Positions 33,288 to 42,222 of a DNA stretch of 64,000 nucleotides are shown piece after piece; positions within the stretch are counted from its first letter, which is position 1; the number at the start of each line of letters is the position of its first letter. Origin of the DNA: Rhizobium sp. Root1203 (lineage in GTDB: Bacteria; Pseudomonadota; Alphaproteobacteria; Rhizobiales; Rhizobiaceae). The notes under the pieces were generated by a model. The model was given only the letters and a program-made list of their open reading frames with translations, was not told the DNA's origin and did no database searches. The position numbers were made by a program, and so were the translations under genes. The stretch spans positions 1 through 64,000 of the forward strand of contig NZ_LMCW01000069.1 of the NCBI RefSeq assembly GCF_001424945.1, read 5' to 3'.

Positions 33288-33342
33288 AGTTTTACCGGTT
33301 TGCTGAAGGCATTCGGAACGGCCTGCGTGTTACCCGTTCATC

Positions 33343-35610
33343 ATGCACGGTCTGGGTCAATTGCATGAAAAGCTGGCCACCGCATTTGGCGGTCATCCCG
33401 CTCATCCAGGAGATGAGCGGGCAGAGGATGCGACTGCCTCCCCATCCGCGCACGCCAGGAGATCGTCCTCGCTCATCGCGAGGGGCAGACTGCTGTCCTA
33501 TTGGCTCGGCGGCGCCGGCCTGCTCGCTTCGCTTGTACTATTGGCGCTCGGCTATGCCGGCGGGTTGCTGATCGTTTCGATCGGCCTTGGAAGCCTCGCA
33601 GTCGCCGCTCTCCTCGGCATGGCCGTTCTTGCGGCACGTCTGCATAGCACACCAACGACTGCCGAGCAGCGCGAGAAAGCCGGCAGACGCCGGGGTGCCG
33701 ACCTCTTTGCCAGCATACACGACGCACTGGGCGACATCACCGTTACCCGCACCATGGACCGGCGGATCGTCGGCGCCAACGACATGTTTCGCCGACTGAC
33801 CGGTCGGCTCAGCCCCGAGGGACAGACCTGCGAGGAGATCGGCATCGCCTTTCGGCCAGGGGCGGAACCACATCGCTACGACGTGGAGATCTCGACGCCC
33901 GAGGGGCAACGCATTTTCTTCTGGCGTGATGTCATCACGCGTGACGCGAGCGGCGGGCGGCTTCTGCTGCACAGCATCGCACGCGACGTGACCGACGAAC
34001 GCCTCGCGGCCCAGGCGCGCGAGGAGGCCCGGCAGAAAGCCGAGTACAACAGCGCCGCCAAGTCGCGAATGCTCGCCACCGTCAGCCACGAGATCCGCAC
34101 GCCGCTCTCGGGCATCCTCGGAATGACGCATCTGTTGACCGAGACGCGACTGACGCAGGAGCAGCAGAACTACCTGACAGGCATCCACCAGTCCGGCCAT
34201 GCGCTGACCCATCTCGTCGAGGATCTCCTGGATTTCTCGACGATCGAAGTCGGTCGATTCCAGTTGCGCCCTCGCGCGGAATCGCTGCGCAAGCTGCTGG
34301 AGAGCGTTGTTGAAATGCTGGCCCACCGGGCGCACGAAAAAGGCATAGAGATCGGCGCGACGGTATCGTCGGACGTTCCCGACGTCATGAACTTCGATCC
34401 CGCCCGCCTGCGCCAGGTGCTCTTCAACGTCATCGGCAATGCCGTGAAGTTCACCCAGTTCGGTGGTGTGTTCATTCGCGTCTCGCTTGAGGACGACGAC
34501 CTGCTGATCACCGTGACCGACACCGGAGCCGGCATGACCGACGAGGAGCAGTCGCGGATCTTCGGCGAATTCGAGCAGGGCGGCGGCATGGTCGAGAAGA
34601 GCGGCGGTACTGGGCTTGGCCTTGCCATCTCCGCCCGCATCATGCGCGAATTCGGCGGTACGCTCACGGTCGCGAGCGAAAAGGGAGCCGGCAGCGAATT
34701 CAGCATCCGCTTCGGCATTGAACACGAAGAACGCAGCCGGGCGCGGCGCGACGGCCTGCTTGCTGGGAATATCGTCGTGCTGCTTGCGCCGGCCGGCGCC
34801 GCCCGCACCGCCATCTCCGAAACGATCGCAACGCTTGGCGGCAGCTGCCATTTCGTCGAGGACGGGGAGACTGCGCGCCGAACACTCCTCGATATAGCCA
34901 GCCGTGGCCGCCGCCCGACCGACATCATCGTCGATCACCGCATGTCCGGCGAGTTCGCGACACACCTTGCCGACCGCGCGGATATCGCGGCTCTCGGCTT
35001 GCGAAAGATCTTCCTGGTCAATCCGGAGGAGCGCAATGCCCACTCGCTCGATCTCTTCGATTCGTGGCTCATCCGGCCGCTGCGCGAGCAGTCGCTGATC
35101 GACGTGCTGCGCGGGCGCATGCGCGGCATGGAAAAACGCGACGCGCTGAACGACAACCAGCCGGGCTTCAGTGCCGCCATTCCGGAAGCGGGCATTCAGG
35201 GCGGACTCAAGATTCTGCTCGCCGAGGACGATCCGATCAACGCCATGCTGATCCGCGCCATGATGGAAAAGGCCGGACACAGCGTAGAGCATGTCGATCA
35301 CTTCGAAGCGCTGCTCGACGCGGCGCTGGCGGAGGGAAGCGTGCGCCCCGATATCATCATCAGCGATCTTTCCATGCCCGGCGGCGACGGCATCGAAATG
35401 CTTGGCCGGCTACGCGGCCACGAACGCCGGCTCGACGTTCCGCCCGTGCCGATCATCGTGCTGACAGCCGACAAGCGCGACGAATCGCGTCGCCAAGTCT
35501 TGCTGAACGGCGCAAACCGCGTCATGCTTAAACCTGTGGATCCGATAAGGCTTCTGACGGAAGTTCAAGCTGTCGCCGCTCTCTCCGCACGTCGCGCAGA
35601 AGCGCTATAA
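33343..35610 (+). CDS. Membrane hybrid histidine kinase with one degenerate and one canonical receiver
   Basis: The 755-residue protein has two membrane spans (about 50-92), a PAS-like sensor (about 120-215), and a HisKA domain with phospho-acceptor His249 in ATVSHEIRTPLSG. The HATPase_c domain has NVIGNAVKFT, DTGAGM and GGTGLGLAIS. It then has two receivers. The first (about 475-590) has VLLAPAGAAR in place of the acidic pair and an Arg (WLIRPLR) in place of the switch Lys. The second (about 620-745) is canonical: LLAEDDPIN, phospho-acceptor Asp near 675 in SDLSMPGGDG, LTADK, and KPVDP. No cognate regulator is adjacent. It ends 110 bp before olsB. Confidence 0.93.
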   Translation: MHGLGQLHEKLATAFGGHPAHPGDERAEDATASPSAHARRSSSLIARGRLLSYWLGGAGLLASLVLLALGYAGGLLIVSIGLGSLAVAALLGMAVLAARLHSTPTTAEQREKAGRRRGADLFASIHDALGDITVTRTMDRRIVGANDMFRRLTGRLSPEGQTCEEIGIAFRPGAEPHRYDVEISTPEGQRIFFWRDVITRDASGGRLLLHSIARDVTDERLAAQAREEARQKAEYNSAAKSRMLATVSHEIRTPLSGILGMTHLLTETRLTQEQQNYLTGIHQSGHALTHLVEDLLDFSTIEVGRFQLRPRAESLRKLLESVVEMLAHRAHEKGIEIGATVSSDVPDVMNFDPARLRQVLFNVIGNAVKFTQFGGVFIRVSLEDDDLLITVTDTGAGMTDEEQSRIFGEFEQGGGMVEKSGGTGLGLAISARIMREFGGTLTVASEKGAGSEFSIRFGIEHEERSRARRDGLLAGNIVVLLAPAGAARTAISETIATLGGSCHFVEDGETARRTLLDIASRGRRPTDIIVDHRMSGEFATHLADRADIAALGLRKIFLVNPEERNAHSLDLFDSWLIRPLREQSLIDVLRGRMRGMEKRDALNDNQPGFSAAIPEAGIQGGLKILLAEDDPINAMLIRAMMEKAGHSVEHVDHFEALLDAALAEGSVRPDIIISDLSMPGGDGIEMLGRLRGHERRLDVPPVPIIVLTADKRDESRRQVLLNGANRVMLKPVDPIRLLTEVQAVAALSARRAEAL

Positions 35611-35655
35611 CGGTCAAACCAGCCCGTGCGTTTCCTGCGTATCAGGGGGTTAAAA

Positions 35656-35675
35656 ATGTCACTTTCATGTAACAT
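35656..35675 (+). promoter_or_regulatory. Pho-box-like PhoB site upstream of olsB
   Basis: The sequence reads TGTCA-CTTTCA-TGTAA, that is two TGTCA-like words (35657-35661 and 35668-35672) repeated at an 11-nt period, the layout of PhoB boxes. It lies 45 bp before the olsB ATG. Ornithine lipids are known to replace phospholipids under phosphate limitation in Sinorhizobium under PhoB control. The second word has one mismatch, and binding is inferred. Confidence 0.6.
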
Positions 35676-35720
35676 ATAAGTGTTCTATGGCGTCTCAAAG
35701 CCGGCAATGAAAGAATCGTC

Positions 35721-36596
35721 ATGTCCGTAGACATCTTCAACCGTGACACCGTCACCGAGGCTCACCGGCCGTCGAGAGCGGCTGCGCCGAAGGAAGGCGA
35801 TGTGCTTGGCCGCATCGGCAATCTGGAAACCCGGCTTGCCCGTACCCCGAGCGAAGTCGATGCCGCACAGGCGGTTCGCTACCGCGTCTTCGTCGAGGAA
35901 ATGCAGGCGCAACTGCCCGCCGAAGCGATGCGGCGCAAGCGCGATGTCGATGCCTACGATGCTTTCTGCGACCACCTGCTGGTGCTTGACCGCTCGATCG
36001 AAGGCGACAGCGAAGACCAGATCGTCGGCACCTACCGGCTGTTGCGACAGGACGTCGCAATGGCGAACGGCGGATTTTACTCGGCTTCCGAATTCGCGAT
36101 CGACGAGCTGATCGCGCGTCATCCGGATAAGCGCTTCATGGAGCTCGGCCGCTCCTGCGTCCTGCCTGACTACCGGACCAAGCGCATCGTCGAGCTTCTC
36201 TGGCAGGGGAACTGGGCCTATGCCCTGAAGCATGGCATGAGCGCAATGTTCGGCTGCGCCTCATTTCCCGGCGTTCATCCGGAAAGCCACGCTCTTGCGC
36301 TGTCGTTCCTTCGTCACAGCGTTGTCGCCAAGGACGACTGGGCGGTCGGCGCCCTGCCGCACCTTGCCCGCGACATGGACCTGATGCCTGTCGAGGCGGT
36401 CAATCCGAAGCGGGCGCTGGCGGCACTGCCGCCGCTCATCAAGGGCTACCTGCGGCTCGGCGCCATGGTCGGCTCCACAGCCGTCGTCGATCAGGCGTTC
36501 AACACCACCGACGTGCTGATCGTCCTGCCGATCGCCAGCATCTCGGATCGGTATCTGAACTACTACGGCGCTGACGCCGGACGGTTCTCCAGCTGA
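35721..36596 (+). CDS. olsB: L-ornithine N-alpha-acyltransferase (OlsB), first step of ornithine lipid synthesis
   Basis: A 291-residue GNAT-like acyltransferase of the OlsB family. It joins a 3-hydroxyacyl group from acyl carrier protein to ornithine, forming lyso-ornithine lipid. Family features are VRYRVFVEEMQA (about 52-63), ICDHLLVLD-like CDHLLVLD, FYSASEFAIDEL and the conserved RFMELGRSCVLPDYRTK (about 138-154). The length and the following malic enzyme gene match the Sinorhizobium olsB locus. A PhoB-like site precedes it. The O-acyltransferase that completes the lipid, OlsA, is probably the plsC-like gene at 52.2 kb. Confidence 0.93.
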   Translation: MSVDIFNRDTVTEAHRPSRAAAPKEGDVLGRIGNLETRLARTPSEVDAAQAVRYRVFVEEMQAQLPAEAMRRKRDVDAYDAFCDHLLVLDRSIEGDSEDQIVGTYRLLRQDVAMANGGFYSASEFAIDELIARHPDKRFMELGRSCVLPDYRTKRIVELLWQGNWAYALKHGMSAMFGCASFPGVHPESHALALSFLRHSVVAKDDWAVGALPHLARDMDLMPVEAVNPKRALAALPPLIKGYLRLGAMVGSTAVVDQAFNTTDVLIVLPIASISDRYLNYYGADAGRFSS

Positions 36597-36611
36597 TTCC
36601 ATAGGTGGCGG

Positions 36612-36690
36612 AGGGATGCCTCATCCGCCTGCCGGCACCTGCTCCCGGCTGGGGAGAAGAGCCGCGTTGCCGGTCTCCTCTCCCCGTCCC
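36612..36690. repeat. Rhizobial intergenic mosaic/REP-like repeat
   Basis: The words CCTCATCCGCCTGCCGGCACC, CTCCCGGCTGGGGAG and CTCCTCTCCCC are characteristic of the dispersed palindromic repeats common between Rhizobiaceae genes. A small CTCCC/GGGAG hairpin is included. It lies between the convergent olsB and malic enzyme genes and may help end both transcripts. Confidence 0.55.
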
Positions 36691-36692
36691 AA

Positions 36693-38978
36693 TTACGATC
36701 CCGCCGTGTAGGCAGCGATCGCCGCCATGTTGACGATGTCGGAATCCTTTGCGCCCATCGAGGTGATCTGCACGGCCTTGTCGAGACCGACGAGGATCGG
36801 GCCGATGACGGTGGAGCCGCCGAGTTCCTGCAGCATCTTCGTGGAGATCGATGCGGAATGGAACGCCGGCATGACGAGCACGTTTGCCGGTCCGGACAGG
36901 CGGCAGAACGGATACTGTTCCATGACCTTGCGGTTCAACGCCACGTCCGCGGCCATTTCGCCGTCGTACTCGAAATCGACACGGCGCTTGTCGAGGATAT
37001 TGACGGCCTCGCGCACCCGCTCCGAGCGTTCGCCGGACGGATGGCCGAAGGTGGAGTAGGCAAGCATGGCGACGCGCGGCTGATAGCCCATGCGACGCGC
37101 AAAACCCGCGGCTTCCACAGCGATATCTGCGAGTTCCTCGGCCGACGGCATGTCGTGGACGGCGGTATCGGCAACGAAGACAGTGCGGCCGCGGCAGAGC
37201 GCGATCGAAACACCAATCACCCGGTGTCCCGGCTTCATGTCGATGCAGCGGCGCACGTCGTCGAGCGCGGTCGAATAGTTGCGGGTGATGCCGGTGACCA
37301 TGCCGTCCGCATCGCCGAGCGCCACCATGCAGGCGGCGAAATGGTTGCGGTCGTTGTGGATCAGGCGCTGGGCATCGCGGTGCAGGTAGCCTTTGCGCTG
37401 CAGGCGCGCGTAGAGATAGTCGATATAGGTCTCGACGCGGGTCGAAATGCGGGCGTTGACGATCTCCAGTCCGGGACGGTTGAGATCGATACCGGCGCGC
37501 TCGGCAGTCGCGTGGATCAAGTCCTCGCGGCCGAGCAGGATCGCGGTTCCGAGTTCCTGATTGGCATAGGAAAGGGCCGCGCGCATCACCTGCTCTTCTT
37601 CCGCTTCGGCAAACACCAGCCGCTTGGGCCGGCGGCGGACGCGCTCGTAGAGGCTTGCCAGCGTCGAGGCGATCGGATCGCGGCGGGCCGATAGTTCGCG
37701 GGCGTAGCCGGCCATATCGGCAATCACCTTGCGGGCGACGCCGCTATCGATCGCAGCTTGCGCGACCGCCACCGGAATTGCCGAAATCAACCGCGGATCG
37801 AAGGGAACCGGGATGATGTACTGCGCGCCGAAGCGAGGGCGATTGCCCTGATAGGCAGCGGCGACATCGTCCGGCACGTCCTCGCGCGCCAGGCTGGCCA
37901 GCGCCTTGACGGCGGCTATCTTCATCTCGTCGTTGATCGTCGTGGCGCGGACGTCGAGCGCGCCGCGGAAAATATAGGGAAAGCCGAGGACGTTGTTGAC
38001 CTGGTTCGGGTAATCGGAACGGCCCGTCGCCATGATTGCGTCGTCGCGGATGCCGGCAACCTCCTCGGGGGTGATTTCCGGATCGGGATTGGCCATGGCG
38101 AAGATGATCGGACGCTCGGCCATCGAACTGATCATTTTCTCCGAGAAAGCACCCTTCTGAGAAAGGCCGAAGACGACGTCGGCGCCATTCATGGCCTCCT
38201 CGAGCGTCCGCGCCTTGGTTTTCACCGCATGCGCCGACTTCCACTGGTTCATTCCCTCGGTGCGGCCCTGATAGATCACACCCTTGGTGTCGCACAGCGT
38301 GATGTTCTCGGGCGCAAAACCCAGGGCCTTGATGAGCTCGACGCAGGCGATTGCCGCGGCACCCGCGCCGTTGCAGACAAGCCTGGTCGTCTTCAGGTCG
38401 CGGCCCGTCAGTTCCAGAGCGTTGATGAGACCGGCCGCGGCGATGATCGCGGTTCCGTGCTGGTCGTCGTGGAAAACGGGGATATCCATCAGTTCGCGCA
38501 GGCGCTGCTCGATGATGAAGCAATCGGGCGCCCTGATGTCCTCAAGGTTGATGCCACCGAAGGAAGGGCCGAGGAAGCGCACGCAGTTGATGAATTCGTC
38601 GACATTTTCCGTATCGACTTCGAGATCGATGGAATCGACGTCGGCGAAACGCTTGAAGAGCACCGACTTGCCTTCCATGACCGGCTTGGACGCCAAGGCC
38701 CCGAGATTGCCGAGGCCGAGGATTGCCGTGCCGTTCGAGATGACCGCCACCATGTTGCCGCGCGTGGTGTAGTCGTAGGCGGTCGCCGGATCGGCGGCGA
38801 TCGCCTTCACCGGAACGGCCACGCCGGGGGAATAGGCGAGCGACAGGTCACGCTGCGTGGCCATCGGCTTGGTCGGCGTGATCTCAAGCTTCCCCGGCCG
38901 CCCCATCGCATGAAATTCGAGCGCTTCACTGTCGGTCACGGACGTCAGCGGCCGCTGCTTCTTCTCGGTATCGGGCAT
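36693..38978 (-). CDS. tme: NADP-dependent malic enzyme fused to a phosphotransacetylase-like domain
   Basis: The 761-residue enzyme has a malic enzyme part (about 1-430) that oxidatively decarboxylates malate to pyruvate (SLAYSPGVAVPVKAI, FGGINLEDIRAPDCF, DDQHGTAIIAAAGL, and the dinucleotide site VCNGAGAAAIA). The C-terminal phosphotransacetylase-like domain (about 435-761) has no known PTA activity and is thought to regulate the enzyme. Rhizobia have two such proteins, NAD-dependent Dme (needed for nitrogen fixation) and NADP-dependent Tme. I call this Tme because it sits between olsB and mutS as in Sinorhizobium; cofactor preference is not proven by sequence. Confidence 0.9.
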   Translation of the reverse strand: MPDTEKKQRPLTSVTDSEALEFHAMGRPGKLEITPTKPMATQRDLSLAYSPGVAVPVKAIAADPATAYDYTTRGNMVAVISNGTAILGLGNLGALASKPVMEGKSVLFKRFADVDSIDLEVDTENVDEFINCVRFLGPSFGGINLEDIRAPDCFIIEQRLRELMDIPVFHDDQHGTAIIAAAGLINALELTGRDLKTTRLVCNGAGAAAIACVELIKALGFAPENITLCDTKGVIYQGRTEGMNQWKSAHAVKTKARTLEEAMNGADVVFGLSQKGAFSEKMISSMAERPIIFAMANPDPEITPEEVAGIRDDAIMATGRSDYPNQVNNVLGFPYIFRGALDVRATTINDEMKIAAVKALASLAREDVPDDVAAAYQGNRPRFGAQYIIPVPFDPRLISAIPVAVAQAAIDSGVARKVIADMAGYARELSARRDPIASTLASLYERVRRRPKRLVFAEAEEEQVMRAALSYANQELGTAILLGREDLIHATAERAGIDLNRPGLEIVNARISTRVETYIDYLYARLQRKGYLHRDAQRLIHNDRNHFAACMVALGDADGMVTGITRNYSTALDDVRRCIDMKPGHRVIGVSIALCRGRTVFVADTAVHDMPSAEELADIAVEAAGFARRMGYQPRVAMLAYSTFGHPSGERSERVREAVNILDKRRVDFEYDGEMAADVALNRKVMEQYPFCRLSGPANVLVMPAFHSASISTKMLQELGGSTVIGPILVGLDKAVQITSMGAKDSDIVNMAAIAAYTAGS

Positions 38979-39090
38979 TTTTCCTCCAACGTCCTGTGGG
39001 TGACGCGTTGCTCTTCCTCAATCGCGGTTGTCATCTATAGCGGCGCGCGGATAGGGTTGGCACCTCTTTTTTGGGAAAAATTGCACCTCC

Positions 39091-41823
39091 GTGAACGAAC
39101 GAATGGACTCCAGACACGAAGCCTTTTCGGCTGCCGAGCTCGCAACGGAGGAAAGCCGCGCCTCGGCGACGCCGATGATGGAGCAATTCATCGAGATCAA
39201 GGCCAACAACCCCGACTCGCTGCTGTTCTACCGCATGGGCGACTTCTATGAATTGTTCTTCGAGGATGCGCTGGAAGCATCGCGCGCGCTCGGCATCACG
39301 CTGACCAAGCGCGGCCAGCATATGGGGCAGGACATTCCCATGTGCGGCGTCCCTGTGCACGCAGCCGACGACTATCTGCAGAAACTGATCGGGCTCGGCT
39401 TCCGCGTCGCCGTCTGCGAGCAGATCGAGGACCCGGCGGAGGCCAAGAAGCGCGGCGCCAAATCGGTCGTCAAGCGCGACGTCGTCCGACTCGTGACGCC
39501 GGGGACGATCACCGAGGAAAAGCTGCTCTCGCCTTCGGAATCGAATTACCTGATGGCGCTTACCCGGATTCGCGGCGCATCCGAGCCGCTGATGGCACTG
39601 GCCTGGATCGACATCTCGACCGGCGTCTTCCGGCTTGCGGAAACGGAAAGTTCGCGGCTGCTGGCCGATATCCTGCGGATCGATCCGCGCGAGCTGATCC
39701 TGCCGGATACGATGTTTCACGATCCCGAGCTGAAGCCGGTTTTCGACGTTCTCGGTCGCACTGCCGTTCCGCAGCCTTCGGTGCTGTTCGACAGCGCCAC
39801 GGCGGAGGGCCGCATTGCGCGCTACTTCGGCGTCTCGACGCTCGACGGCTTCGGCGCCTTCTCGCGGGCCGAGCTGGCGGCAGCCGCCGCGGCCGTCGCC
39901 TATGTCGAGAAGACGCAGATCGCCGAACGGCCGCCGCTCGGCAAGCCGGAGCGTGAAAGTGCCGCCTCGACGCTCTTCATCGATCCTGCGACGCGGGCCA
40001 ACCTCGAGCTTGCCCGGACGCTGTCCGGCGACCGTAACGGCTCGCTGCTGAAGGCTATCGACCGCACAGTCACCGGCGGCGGGGCGCGATTGCTCGCCGA
40101 GCGACTGATGTCGCCGCTGACCGACCCCGTCCGCATCAACGAGCGCCTGGATTCGATCGGTTTCCTCATCGAGGAGCCCTCGCTCTGCGGCGACCTGCGC
40201 GACCGCCTGAAGCAGGTGTCGGACATGCCGCGGGCGCTGTCCCGCCTTGCGCTCGACCGCGGCGGTCCGCGCGATCTGGCGGCAATTCGCCAGGGTTTGA
40301 CAGCCGCGACCGACGTGGCTGAGCTGCTGGGCAGCGCGCTGCTGCCCGAAGAGCTTGCGCAGGCGCTCTCCGGGCTGCGCGCCTTGCCGTCCGAACTGGC
40401 GAAACTGCTTCTTGAAACACTGGGCGACGAGCTTCCGCTTCTGAAACGCGACGGCGGCTTTCTGCGCGATGGCGCCAGTGCCGACCTCGACGAGGTCAGG
40501 GCGCTGCGCGATCAATCGCGCCGGGTAATCGCCGGCCTGCAGTTGCAGTATGCCGACGAGACCGGCATCAAGTCGCTGAAGATCAAGCACAACAATGTGC
40601 TCGGCTACTTCATCGAGGTGACCGCCGGCAATGCGGGGCCGATGACCGACACTCCCGAGGCAAAGTCACGCTTCATCCATCGGCAGACGATGGCGAATGC
40701 AATGCGGTTCACGACGACCGAGCTTGCCGATCTCGAAAGCCGGATCGCCAATGCGGCGGATCGGGCTCTCGCCATCGAACTCGCCGCCTTCGACAGGATG
40801 ACATCGGCCGTCGTTGCCGAAGCGGAAGCGATCAAGGCAGGCGCCCGTGCACTCGCCATCGTCGATGTCGCAGCCGGGCTCGCACTGCTGGCAGACGAGC
40901 AAGCCTACTGCCGGCCGATTGTCGACGGCACAAAGATGTTTGCGATCGAAGGCGGGCGCCACCCCGTCGTCGAGCAGGCATTGCGGCGCCAATCTTCCGG
41001 TCCCTTCGTTGCCAACAATTGCGACCTCTCGCCTGTGGCAGACGGCAAAGACGGGGCGATCTGGCTGCTCACCGGTCCCAACATGGGCGGTAAATCGACG
41101 TTCCTGCGCCAGAACGCGCTGATCGCGATCCTTGCGCAGGTGGGCTCGTTCGTGCCCGCGACAGCAGCTCATATCGGCATCGTCGACCGGCTGTTCTCGC
41201 GCGTCGGCGCGTCGGACGATCTGGCGCGGGGGCGTTCGACCTTCATGGTCGAGATGGTCGAGACAGCGGCGATCCTCAACCAGGCGACCGAGCGCTCCCT
41301 GGTGATCCTCGACGAAATCGGTCGCGGGACGGCAACGTTCGACGGCCTTTCCATCGCCTGGGCTTCCGTCGAACATCTACACGAGGCGAACCGCTGCCGC
41401 GGACTTTTTGCCACGCACTTCCATGAACTGACCGTCCTCTCCGAGAAGCTTGCGCGGCTGTCGAACGCGACGATGCGCGTGAAGGAATGGGACGGGGACG
41501 TCATCTTCCTGCACGAGGTCGGCCCGGGTGCTGCCGACCGCTCCTACGGCATCCAGGTCGCGCGGCTGGCGGGTCTGCCGGCCTCGGTCGTGGCGCGCGC
41601 CCGCGACGTGCTGACGCGGCTCGAAGATGCAGACCGGAAAAACCCGGCGAGCCAGCTGATCGACGACCTGCCGCTGTTCCAGGTCGCGGTGCGCCGCGAC
41701 GAAGCGGCACGCGGGCCGTCCAAGGTCGACGAGGCGCTGAAAACCATGAGCCTCGACGACATGACGCCGCGCGAGGCACTCGATGCGCTCTACGATCTGA
41801 AAAAGAAGCTGAAGCAGGGCTAG
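39091..41823 (+). CDS. mutS: DNA mismatch repair protein MutS
   Basis: The 910-residue mismatch sensor has the mismatch-recognition domain with the Phe-x-Glu motif (FYRMGDFYELF, about 46-56), connector, lever/clamp, and the C-terminal ABC ATPase. Walker A is GPNMGGKST near 662-670, Walker B is LVILDEIGRGTATFDG near 735-750, and the late His switch is ATHFHEL. I used the GTG; an ATG four codons later (MDSRHEA) is equally plausible because neither has a clear ribosome-binding site. It is divergent from the malic enzyme gene. A small gene follows after 3 bp. Confidence 0.97.
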   Translation: MNERMDSRHEAFSAAELATEESRASATPMMEQFIEIKANNPDSLLFYRMGDFYELFFEDALEASRALGITLTKRGQHMGQDIPMCGVPVHAADDYLQKLIGLGFRVAVCEQIEDPAEAKKRGAKSVVKRDVVRLVTPGTITEEKLLSPSESNYLMALTRIRGASEPLMALAWIDISTGVFRLAETESSRLLADILRIDPRELILPDTMFHDPELKPVFDVLGRTAVPQPSVLFDSATAEGRIARYFGVSTLDGFGAFSRAELAAAAAAVAYVEKTQIAERPPLGKPERESAASTLFIDPATRANLELARTLSGDRNGSLLKAIDRTVTGGGARLLAERLMSPLTDPVRINERLDSIGFLIEEPSLCGDLRDRLKQVSDMPRALSRLALDRGGPRDLAAIRQGLTAATDVAELLGSALLPEELAQALSGLRALPSELAKLLLETLGDELPLLKRDGGFLRDGASADLDEVRALRDQSRRVIAGLQLQYADETGIKSLKIKHNNVLGYFIEVTAGNAGPMTDTPEAKSRFIHRQTMANAMRFTTTELADLESRIANAADRALAIELAAFDRMTSAVVAEAEAIKAGARALAIVDVAAGLALLADEQAYCRPIVDGTKMFAIEGGRHPVVEQALRRQSSGPFVANNCDLSPVADGKDGAIWLLTGPNMGGKSTFLRQNALIAILAQVGSFVPATAAHIGIVDRLFSRVGASDDLARGRSTFMVEMVETAAILNQATERSLVILDEIGRGTATFDGLSIAWASVEHLHEANRCRGLFATHFHELTVLSEKLARLSNATMRVKEWDGDVIFLHEVGPGAADRSYGIQVARLAGLPASVVARARDVLTRLEDADRKNPASQLIDDLPLFQVAVRRDEAARGPSKVDEALKTMSLDDMTPREALDALYDLKKKLKQG

Positions 41824-41826
41824 CCG

Positions 41827-42102
41827 ATGTTCATGGACCGTCTTTTGCGCGAAACGCAGTGTCTCGCCAACGTCTTCACTGCAGTCGAGGCGCTGCGGCT
41901 TGCCGACGAGCACGGCAATCCGCGCGGCTGGGCCTCGCCCTGCGGAATGCTGGAGATTACCCGCTGCTGCGCCGTCATCTCCGATCTCGCGCTCTCGATC
42001 GCGAAGGCCGGCTACCGCGAATGCGACAAGCAGACGCTCGACGAAATCGCCAGCGAAACGCGCCAGGTCCTCTATTCCATGAAGGCCCAATTCGCGGCGT
42101 AA
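41827..42102 (+). CDS. Small conserved-looking cytosolic protein of unknown function
   Basis: I do not recognise this 91-residue protein. It starts 3 bp after the mutS stop codon, which suggests co-translation. It has no signal peptide or membrane span. It is mostly helical in appearance (RETQCLANVFTAVEALRLADE, TRCCAVISDLALSIAKAGYR) and contains five Cys, including a CC pair and CGMLEITRCC that could bind metal or form a disulfide. Codon use matches the neighbours. A link with mismatch repair or with glnD is suggested only by position. Confidence 0.7.
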   Translation: MFMDRLLRETQCLANVFTAVEALRLADEHGNPRGWASPCGMLEITRCCAVISDLALSIAKAGYRECDKQTLDEIASETRQVLYSMKAQFAA

Positions 42103-42121
42103 TCGCGGTCCGTCGGTGGCC

Positions 42122-42148
42122 GGTGTCCTCCCGACGGAGGCGGACACC
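42122..42148 (+). terminator. Stem-loop after the small gene downstream of mutS
   Basis: GGTGTCC (42122-42128) pairs with GGACACC (42142-42148), with extra TCC/GGA pairing inside, and is followed by ACCTTTT. It probably ends the mutS transcript before the glnD promoter region. Confidence 0.6.
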
Positions 42149-42187
42149 ACCTTTTCGCCAAAATTAAAGGTTCTTGCAGTATGAAAG

Positions 42188-42204
42188 CCCGTGTCAAACA
42201 CGGG
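42188..42204 (+). promoter_or_regulatory. Short hairpin in the glnD leader
   Basis: CCCGTGT (42188-42194) and ACACGGG (42198-42204) form a perfect 7-bp stem with a 3-nt loop. It ends 18 bp before the glnD ATG. It may be an mRNA leader hairpin near the ribosome-binding region (AAAGAGG) or a small operator. Confidence 0.45.
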
Positions 42205-42222
42205 GCAAAGAGGCTATAGCGC

